Assembly: GCA_000991645.1 (NCBI GenBank)
Contig: LBRX01000016.1
Span: forward strand, 1-18,390
DNA from: Candidatus Moranbacteria bacterium GW2011_GWE2_36_40
Lineage (GTDB): Bacteria > Patescibacteriota > Minisyncoccia > Moranbacterales > GWC2-37-73
DNA: 18,390 bases
Direction of reading: 5' to 3'
The translations under genes were made by a program, and so were the position numbers. Each line of letters begins with the position of its first letter. Position 1 is the stretch's first letter. Shown piece after piece: positions 13,078 through 18,390 of this stretch. A model generated the notes under the pieces. That model saw only the letters and a list, made by a program, of their open reading frames with translations. It was not told where the DNA came from and made no database searches.

Positions 13078-15810
13078 ATGAAAAAACAAACATATAATCT
13101 GACAAAAGAGGAAGTGTTGAAGAAATTTTCAGGCAAAGTTGGAGGGCTTGATCAGCAAGAAGCAAAAAATCGTTTGAAAGAATATGGTTTTAATATTGTT
13201 GAAAAAAAAGCAACCTTGAGTTGGATTGTTTTGCTTTGGAATCAATTTAACAATGCACTGGCTTGGATTTTATTGGTGGCTGGTGGTTTGGCATTTCTTT
13301 TTCATGAATATCGTGATACTATAATCATTTTGATTATTGTGGGAATTAATGCCTTGATTGGATTTTTGCAAGAGTATAAAGCTGAAAAAACTTTGGAAAA
13401 TATTCGCAAGTTGACTGCAGACAAAGCGATGGTTCTTCGTGATGGAGAAAAAAAAGAAATCGATGCCAAATTTTTGGTCCCGGGCGATGTTGTTTCTCTT
13501 TCATCGGGCGACAGCATTCCTGCTGACGGATATATTTTGGAGGGTTATGATTTGTATGCCAATGAGTTTGTTTTTACGGGAGAATCAAAGCCTGAAAAAA
13601 AGATTGTTGGGGCTATTGAAGAAAATGGATTGTCTTTGGCTGACATCAATAACATGTTGTTTATGGGAACTTCTTTGACCAGGGGACAGGCTTTGCTTCT
13701 GGTCTGTGGCACAGGTATGAATACTGAATTGGGAAAAATAGCTCATCTCGTTGAAAATGTTAAAGAAGATGAAACTCCTTTGCAAAAACAAATGAGAGTT
13801 CTTGGGAGAGATGTTACGATTCTTGCTCTTTTGATTGGAGCACTTGTTATGGTTGCTGGACATTATTATGAGGTGTCATGGTACGATAATTTTTTGTTTG
13901 CACTTGCTCTCTCAGTTTCAGTTGTTCCTGAAGGTTTGCCTGCAGCAATTTCGGTCGCACTTTCTTTGGGAATGCGAAAGCTTTTGAAAAAAAATGTTTT
14001 GGCCAAAAAACTTAATGCAGTTGAAACATTAGCTTCAGTTTCTATTATCTGCACAGATAAAACCGGCACAATTACTCGCAATGAATTAACTGTAACAAAT
14101 GTGGTTATTGGATCGGACAATTTTGTCCTAGAGGGAACAGGCTACGAGCCAGTTGGAGATTTCTATTTGGGGAATAAGAAAATAAAGACAAGCGATTTTG
14201 AAAATTTGGAAAAGATTTTCAAAATCGCCACACTTTGTAATGATGCTTCGCTGATTGAAGAAAAAGGAAAATATCAAATCATGGGAGATCCAACCGAGGG
14301 AGCATTGATTGTGGCTGGAAGAAAGTTTAATTCAGATCCACAACATTTTTTTGTTGGGATGGAAAAAATTGATGAAATCCCATTTTCATCGGAGCGCATG
14401 AGAATGGATGTTGTGTATCAAGACAAAACAAGTGAAAATATTTTCGCCTTCGTGAAAGGTTCCCCAGATGTTTTGTTGGAAGATTGTTCACATAAATTGG
14501 TTGATGGAAAAGTCACTGAGTTTTCATTGGAGGAAAAAGTAGCTGTCAAAAAAACTTATGACAAAATGTCTGCTGAGGCTTTGCGGGTTCTGGCTTTTGC
14601 TCAAAAAGACTTGAGTGCAGTTGCAAAAAGAGATTTTCTTCAAGCTGCTGAAAAAGATTTGATTTGGGTTGGTCTCATGGGAATGATTGATCCTCCTCGC
14701 CAGGATGTTTCAATGGCGATTAAAGAGTGTCAGATTTCTGGAATAAAAGTCATAATGATTACCGGGGATTATGAAATTACTGCCAAAGCTATTGCTGCAA
14801 ATGTAGGATTGATTGGAAAGGATAATTTTGAAATTATTAGTGGCAAAATGCTTAACTCATTGAAGGATAGTGCTTTGATTAAAAAAATTAAAGAAAAAGA
14901 CGTTGTTTTTGCACGCATAACACCTGAGCAGAAATTGCGTATTGCCACCATCTTGAAAAATAGTGGCGCCGTGATTGCCATGACTGGAGATGGTGTTAAT
15001 GATGCTCCCGCGCTCAAAAAGGCTGATATAGGGGTGGCAATGGGGATTATAGGAACAGATGTTTCCAAGGAAGCTTCAGATATGATTTTGTTGGATGACA
15101 ATTTCGCCTCAATCACCAATGCCATCAAAGAAGGTCGCACCATTTATCAAAACTTGAAAAAATTTGTGCACTATGTTTTTACGTCAAATGCGTCGGAATT
15201 TTTTACGGTTATCATTGGAGTTTTGTTTCAGATGCCTGCACCAATTGTTGCGGTGCAAATTTTGGCAATTGATTTGGGAACGGACATTCTGCCTTCATTT
15301 TCTTTGAGTCTTGAACCTTCTGAGCCGAATGTTATGAAAAGAAAACCCTTCAACAGCACAGAGAAAATTCTTAATGCAAAGGGTGTTTGGAGAATAATAA
15401 AAATAGCCTTGATTATGGCTGTTGGAGCTGTAATTGCATTTATCTTATCTATGAAACGCGGGGGATGGGATTTTGGTAATAAAATTGATCCTTCAAGCGT
15501 ACTATATATTAGGTCGACGACTGCTGCCTATGCAGTTCTCTCCGTGACGCAGATGGCGAATCTTTTGCAAGCCAGAAGCGAAACACTCTCTGTTTTTACT
15601 ATAGGATTTTTTAAAAACAAATATGCAATTGGTGCAATTTTTGTTTCAATAGGGATTTTGTTGGCTTTCATGTACGTTCCTTTTTTGAGTTTTTATTTGC
15701 ATATGACTCCTATTGGTTGGCAGGATTGGTTGGCAGTTGCAGTTACAACATTTGCAGTTTTTGTTTTCGAAGAAGGACGCAAAGCTGAAAATATAAAACA
15801 TGGAGCATAA
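13078..15810 (+). CDS. P2-type cation-transporting ATPase, Na+/K+-ATPase-like ion site
   Basis: From ATG 13078 this is a 910-residue P-type ATPase. The N-terminal cation-ATPase region is followed by the actuator motif TGES (167-170), M4 VPEGLP (283-288), the phosphorylation motif DKTGT with D327, the nucleotide-binding KGSPD (460-464) and the hinge TGDGVNDAP (636-644), then C-terminal membrane helices. In M5, TSNASE holds N704 and E707. In M6, DLGTD has acidic residues at 732 and 736, where SERCA-type pumps usually have Asn first. With Q825 (VTQMAN) this resembles the Na+/K+-ATPase pattern from memory, so a monovalent-cation pump is possible; a Ca2+ pump is the standard alternative. No beta subunit is seen. 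A GTG at 13054 is rejected because it overlaps the terminator tail. murB follows after 23 bases. Confidence 0.92.
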   Translation: MKKQTYNLTKEEVLKKFSGKVGGLDQQEAKNRLKEYGFNIVEKKATLSWIVLLWNQFNNALAWILLVAGGLAFLFHEYRDTIIILIIVGINALIGFLQEYKAEKTLENIRKLTADKAMVLRDGEKKEIDAKFLVPGDVVSLSSGDSIPADGYILEGYDLYANEFVFTGESKPEKKIVGAIEENGLSLADINNMLFMGTSLTRGQALLLVCGTGMNTELGKIAHLVENVKEDETPLQKQMRVLGRDVTILALLIGALVMVAGHYYEVSWYDNFLFALALSVSVVPEGLPAAISVALSLGMRKLLKKNVLAKKLNAVETLASVSIICTDKTGTITRNELTVTNVVIGSDNFVLEGTGYEPVGDFYLGNKKIKTSDFENLEKIFKIATLCNDASLIEEKGKYQIMGDPTEGALIVAGRKFNSDPQHFFVGMEKIDEIPFSSERMRMDVVYQDKTSENIFAFVKGSPDVLLEDCSHKLVDGKVTEFSLEEKVAVKKTYDKMSAEALRVLAFAQKDLSAVAKRDFLQAAEKDLIWVGLMGMIDPPRQDVSMAIKECQISGIKVIMITGDYEITAKAIAANVGLIGKDNFEIISGKMLNSLKDSALIKKIKEKDVVFARITPEQKLRIATILKNSGAVIAMTGDGVNDAPALKKADIGVAMGIIGTDVSKEASDMILLDDNFASITNAIKEGRTIYQNLKKFVHYVFTSNASEFFTVIIGVLFQMPAPIVAVQILAIDLGTDILPSFSLSLEPSEPNVMKRKPFNSTEKILNAKGVWRIIKIALIMAVGAVIAFILSMKRGGWDFGNKIDPSSVLYIRSTTAAYAVLSVTQMANLLQARSETLSVFTIGFFKNKYAIGAIFVSIGILLAFMYVPFLSFYLHMTPIGWQDWLAVAVTTFAVFVFEEGRKAENIKHGA

Positions 15811-15833
15811 AAATATAAAATACATTTAAAACT

Positions 15834-16766
15834 ATGATAAATATTCAAGAAAATATTCTTTTGAGTCAGTTTACTTCATTTAGAATCGGAGGACCAGCCA
15901 GGTTTTATGTCGAAGTTAGTTCTGTGGATGAGTTGAAGGAGGCTTTGTTATATGCAAAAGAAAAGAATATAAAATTTTTCATTTTGGGTGGTGGAACAAA
16001 TTTGCTGATGAGTGACAATGGTTTTCAAGGGATAGTAATAAGAATGAAAATAAATACTATTTGCACAAATGGAAATATTATGGAGGTTGGATGTGGTGTG
16101 CCGCTCATCAAAGCAATCAATGTTTCTGCAACAGAAGAATTGTCAGGCATGGAGTCATTGGCTGGAATTCCAGGCACCGTTGGAGGTGCAATTAGAGGTA
16201 ATGCCGGAGCTTTTGGGTCTGAAATATGTGCTTGTGTTGAAAAAGTAAGTGCACTTGATTCAGAGACCATGGAAGTTGTTTCTTTCGATGCAAAGGAATG
16301 TGATTTTTCCTATAGAACAAGTGTATTCAAACAAAAAGAAAAATTTATTGTTCTTTCTGCTACCTTTGCCTTGACTGCTGGCAATGACAAGGAAATTCAG
16401 CAAAAAGTTTCAGACACAATCAATAAAAGAGTGAGCACGGGACTTCATGGTGTTAGAAGTGCGGGATCATTTTTTATGAATCCATTTGTTGAAAGTAAAG
16501 ATATTTTGGATAATTTTGAAAAAGATAATGGATCTCCTTCGAGAAATGGAAAAGTTCCTGCAGGATGGATAATAGATCAAGCTGAGCTGAGAGGGAAAAA
16601 AATTGGTGGTGCTGCAGTTAGTCAGGCTCATGCAAATTATATCGTTAATGATAGTGGCGATGCCAGTGCGGAAGATGTTATAATCCTGGAGAGCTATATA
16701 AAGCAGCAAGTCAGAGATAAATTTGGAGTTCAACTGGAATCTGAAGTAAATCATGTTGGATTTTGA
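15834..16766 (+). CDS. murB: UDP-N-acetylenolpyruvoylglucosamine reductase
   Basis: MurB is the FAD enzyme that reduces UDP-GlcNAc-enolpyruvate to UDP-MurNAc with NADPH, supplying MurC's substrate. The 310 residues fit the shorter type II form. FAD-binding motifs are FRIGGPARFYVEV (16-28), LGGGTNLL (51-58) and GIPGTVGGAIRGNAGAFG (111-128). Catalytic residues visible are R161 in SYRTSVFK, S212 in AGSFFMNP and the C-terminal acidic LESEV (301-305). PAGWIIDQAELRG (242-254) is also typical. It begins 23 bases after the ATPase and is likely co-transcribed with it. There is no Shine-Dalgarno. An inverted repeat starts six bases after its stop. Confidence 0.95.
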   Translation: MINIQENILLSQFTSFRIGGPARFYVEVSSVDELKEALLYAKEKNIKFFILGGGTNLLMSDNGFQGIVIRMKINTICTNGNIMEVGCGVPLIKAINVSATEELSGMESLAGIPGTVGGAIRGNAGAFGSEICACVEKVSALDSETMEVVSFDAKECDFSYRTSVFKQKEKFIVLSATFALTAGNDKEIQQKVSDTINKRVSTGLHGVRSAGSFFMNPFVESKDILDNFEKDNGSPSRNGKVPAGWIIDQAELRGKKIGGAAVSQAHANYIVNDSGDASAEDVIILESYIKQQVRDKFGVQLESEVNHVGF

Positions 16767-16771
16767 GAGCG

Positions 16772-16862
16772 CGATTCGAAACAACGAATAACATTCGAAT
16801 CTACGAACATAATTCAAAATTATTTTTTCGTAGATTCGTGTACGTTTCGCAGTTTCGTATCG
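16772..16862. repeat. Inverted repeat filling the murB-hpf gap
   Basis: CGAATCTACGAA (16796-16807) and TTCGTAGATTCG (16827-16838) are perfect 12-bp arms. Outside them CGATTCGAAAC (16772-16782) and GTTTCGTATCG (16852-16862) pair with one mismatch, and the stretch between is partly complementary. The centre is AT-rich. It occupies most of the 130-base gap between murB and hpf and could fold into one long hairpin. Confidence 0.72.
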
Positions 16863-16896
16863 GTAAATTTAATAATTATTAAAATACAAAAAACGT

Positions 16897-17259
16897 ATGA
16901 GCGCAACAGAAAACATGAGATTTTTTTTCAAGGGAATTGAAATTGATGGCAAAACTCGTGAATATATCAAGAAGAGACTTGAAACGCTGGATAAATTTGC
17001 AGAAAATATTTTGAAAAGTGAAGTTGAAATTGATTTGGATAAAAAAGGAAAATTTCGTGTTGAAGTTATGCTCCACACGCCTCGCAATATGTTTAGAGCT
17101 GATAACACAACTGAAAGCATTGAGGCTTCAATCGATATGGTTACAGACGAATTGCAAACTCAAGTTACACATTTGAAAGATAAACTTAGAACTCTCAAGA
17201 AACGCGGAGCCATTTCTATCAAAAAGAAAATTGTTTTGGATGAAGGGGCGAGATTTTAA
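16897..17259 (+). CDS. hpf: Short ribosome hibernation-promoting factor (HPF/RaiA family)
   Basis: This 120-residue protein matches the S30AE/HPF N-terminal domain: beta strand MRFFFKGIEI, helix GKTREYIKKRLETLDKF (18-34), strands SEVEIDLD and KFRVEVMLHTP, then helix SIEASIDMVTDELQTQVTHLKDKLRTLKKR (75-103). HPF-family proteins bind the 30S decoding region and silence ribosomes in slow growth. The long form's C-terminal dimerisation domain is missing, so this is the short type. A second ATG at 16915 (MRFFFKG) matches the usual family start and may be the real one. There is no Shine-Dalgarno. The gene is followed by a strong terminator that probably ends the trmD-to-hpf series. Confidence 0.85.
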   Translation: MSATENMRFFFKGIEIDGKTREYIKKRLETLDKFAENILKSEVEIDLDKKGKFRVEVMLHTPRNMFRADNTTESIEASIDMVTDELQTQVTHLKDKLRTLKKRGAISIKKKIVLDEGARF

Positions 17260-17302
17260 TGGGCCTACGAAAGTACAAAAAATTACAAAAATACGAACAT
17301 AT

Positions 17303-17328
17303 AAAAAGAAGGCGAAAGCCTTCTTTTT
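17303..17328 (+). terminator. Intrinsic terminator with GAAA tetraloop after hpf
   Basis: An 11-bp perfect stem (17303-17313 with 17318-17328) is closed by a GAAA tetraloop, and its 3' arm ends in a T-run. The core is GAAGGC/GCCTTC. It is one of the clearest terminators in the window. Confidence 0.93.
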
Positions 17329-17330
17329 TG

Positions 17331-17339
17331 TGTTATAAT
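17331..17339 (+). promoter_or_regulatory. Extended -10 promoter abutting the hpf terminator
   Basis: TGT-TATAAT (17331-17339) is a perfect extended -10 element starting three bases after the terminator stem. The -35 position falls inside the terminator and has no match. Initiation near 17346 gives a leader of about 33 bases to the ATG at 17379. Confidence 0.6.
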
Positions 17340-17378
17340 GAAATTGTTAGAAAGTAATATTTTTTTAAAAATAAAAAA

Positions 17379-17909
17379 ATGAACAAAGGAATAAAAATAT
17401 TTGTTGGTGTGGTTGTTTTTTTGGGTATTTTGAGTGGAGTCTTTTTGTTGGTGGCTAAAAATAAAAATCAAGCTGCTACAGTCTCTCAAACGCAAATTCA
17501 GAAAAAAGCAATACCAGCTCCGAAGAATAGCACTGTGGTTCCTGACTTGAACAAACCCACATCTTTGCCTGAAACAAGTGCTTCAAAAGCAAAAGAGCCT
17601 GAAAAAAGTGTGCAGGATCGCAAGGCGCTGGTTCGTGCGCAATGGACACAGTGCAAAGCCAAATCATTGCCAGCAAACACAAGCCTTTTTTGGAATATCC
17701 AAATTAGCGAGGGAATTCCAACGGGTGGAACTTATGCCAAGGGGAGCTTGGATGGCGACAATTCTTTGCCTGTGAATGTTATCATAAAGCCAGATAGTAA
17801 GATGGTTGAAAAAATAAAATCAATGTTGGTTGTGGGGAAGAAGGCAATTTTAAGGGGAACATGCACTGATGTTGCCGCTGACGGCAGTGTTGTTTTGCAA
17901 GCATTTTAA
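17379..17909 (+). CDS. Membrane-anchored protein with a possible OB-fold domain
   Basis: This 176-residue protein has a Lys-flanked N-terminal membrane segment (about residues 6-26) and then a Pro/Thr/Ser/Lys-rich linker (27-80) typical of exported anchored proteins. A compact domain follows (about 85-176) containing two cysteines, one in QWTQCKAK and one in LRGTCTDVAADGSVVLQAF. The last motif, a strand, GTC, a turn and a closing hydrophobic strand, resembles small OB-fold exported domains (tRNA_anti-like family), but this is a guess from pattern alone. It has its own promoter just after the hpf terminator, and no partner gene is evident. The ATG follows AATAAAAAA with no Shine-Dalgarno. The function is unknown; it is probably on the outer face of the membrane. 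Confidence 0.8.
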   Translation: MNKGIKIFVGVVVFLGILSGVFLLVAKNKNQAATVSQTQIQKKAIPAPKNSTVVPDLNKPTSLPETSASKAKEPEKSVQDRKALVRAQWTQCKAKSLPANTSLFWNIQISEGIPTGGTYAKGSLDGDNSLPVNVIIKPDSKMVEKIKSMLVVGKKAILRGTCTDVAADGSVVLQAF

Positions 17910-17947
17910 CATCACTTTTATGTTACTGCGCATTTCCAAAAAAAAAC

Positions 17948-17991
17948 AAAAATCAGCGATCGTATGTCCTTTGGTTTTTTTGTTGATTTTT
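17948..17991 (+). terminator. Weak terminator-like hairpin after the 17379 gene
   Basis: AAAAATCAGC (17948-17957) can pair with GTTGATTTTT (17982-17991) over 10 bp with one G-U, around a 24-base loop. The long loop and A/T-rich stem make it a poor terminator, but no better one is seen before the next gene. Confidence 0.35.
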
Positions 17992-18012
17992 AATGTTGTA
18001 GTATGATTTATC

Positions 18013-18018
18013 TATAAT
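18013..18018 (+). promoter_or_regulatory. Possible -10 element of the last gene
   Basis: TATAAT at 18013-18018 is a consensus -10, with TATGAT at 18002-18007 as an alternative. Neither has a good -35. Initiation near 18025 would leave a leader of only about nine bases before ATG 18034. Confidence 0.35.
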
Positions 18019-18033
18019 AATTATTTTAATAAC

Positions 18034-18327
18034 ATGATTAACAGAAAAATCGCAAGTGAGATTGCAGTTGGAATTATTTTGCTTATTGCTATTGTGGTCG
18101 GTGGAATTTTTTGGTTGCAAAATAAAAAAGTGCAGGCACCAGTGATTCAATCCTCTCCAGTGACAACTCAGTCTGTTTCACAAACTAAATCAAATCAAGC
18201 ACCACAGCAGCCAATTGGGTTGATTCCGAAAAGTTATGATGATGAAAATGTTCAATGGTATGAAATGCCAAAGATTGTTACGGGTATTGATTTATTAGAC
18301 CTGTTGCATTTTAAGCAACGATGTTAA
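18034..18327 (+). CDS. Small membrane-anchored protein, possibly a frameshifted fragment
   Basis: The 97 residues begin with a short cytoplasmic stretch and one membrane segment (about 9-28), then a Gln/Ser/Thr/Pro-rich linker (34-62) and a tail ending DLLDLLHFKQRC. Architecture matches the 17379 gene (anchor plus low-complexity linker), but no folded domain follows, which suggests truncation. After the break a different plus frame, shifted by one base, stays open from about 18299 to the window end. It encodes Lys/Asn-rich sequence including NDVKISYLKNKHKTNDKRP. A 5-bp hairpin GTTGC/GCAAC (18303-18307 with 18315-18319) sits at the break. Either the gene truly ends here or one extra base interrupts a longer protein. 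The function is unknown. Confidence 0.55.
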   Translation: MINRKIASEIAVGIILLIAIVVGGIFWLQNKKVQAPVIQSSPVTTQSVSQTKSNQAPQQPIGLIPKSYDDENVQWYEMPKIVTGIDLLDLLHFKQRC

Positions 18328-18390
18328 AATTAGTTATCTTAAAAACAAACATAAAACCAATGATAAACGTCCAGCGAGTATTAAAAAGTC

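Noticed and set aside
1..18390. CRISPR array, tRNA genes, insertion sequence transposase
   Set aside because: No regularly spaced direct repeats, no tRNA cloverleaf and no transposase motifs were seen on either strand.

Overview
The window is AT-rich bacterial DNA that looks like a chromosomal segment of a Candidate Phyla Radiation / Patescibacteria organism (Parcubacteria-like). This is inferred from compact housekeeping genes, very A/T-biased codons, an almost total absence of Shine-Dalgarno sequences, and the way cell-wall genes are mixed with rnpB, trmD and hpf. No taxonomic marker here settles the lineage.

Layout. Positions 1-2583 hold the end of a possible upstream gene, then mreD and the elongation transpeptidase mrdA (PBP2). 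Positions 2623-3067 hold a consensus promoter and RNase P RNA (rnpB). Positions 3102-4535 encode a membrane sugar-phosphate transferase. Positions 4562-5085 are a self-contained unit: perfect promoter, KH-domain protein (khpA-like), bidirectional terminator. folC (6678-5101) runs convergently on the minus strand and carries GC-rich palindromes inside its reading frame. Positions 6821-8005 are a second self-contained unit: promoter, two small proteins of unknown function that look like diverged paralogues, terminator. From about 8041 to 17328 a plus-strand series follows: trmD, ftsW, murG, murC, a P2-type cation ATPase, murB and an hpf-like gene, ending in a strong GNRA-loop terminator. Two membrane-anchored proteins of unknown function close the window; the last may be frameshifted.

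How the genes fit. mreD, mrdA, ftsW, murG, murC and murB belong to peptidoglycan precursor synthesis, polymerisation and shape control. The sugar transferase adds a surface glycan step on the same undecaprenyl carrier. rnpB, trmD, khpA and hpf are RNA and ribosome functions. folC is one-carbon metabolism.

Main points of interest: (1) several palindromic repeats carried in frame within folC, one of which has a relative in the ftsW-murG spacer; (2) a two-gene cassette of unknown function whose genes are the only ones with canonical ribosome-binding sites; (3) several intergenic gaps of the trmD-hpf series filled by imperfect inverted repeats of unrelated sequence but similar design; (4) an rnpB transcript with a 28-pair terminal helix; (5) a P2 ATPase whose ion-site residues resemble Na+/K+-ATPase more than Ca2+-ATPase.
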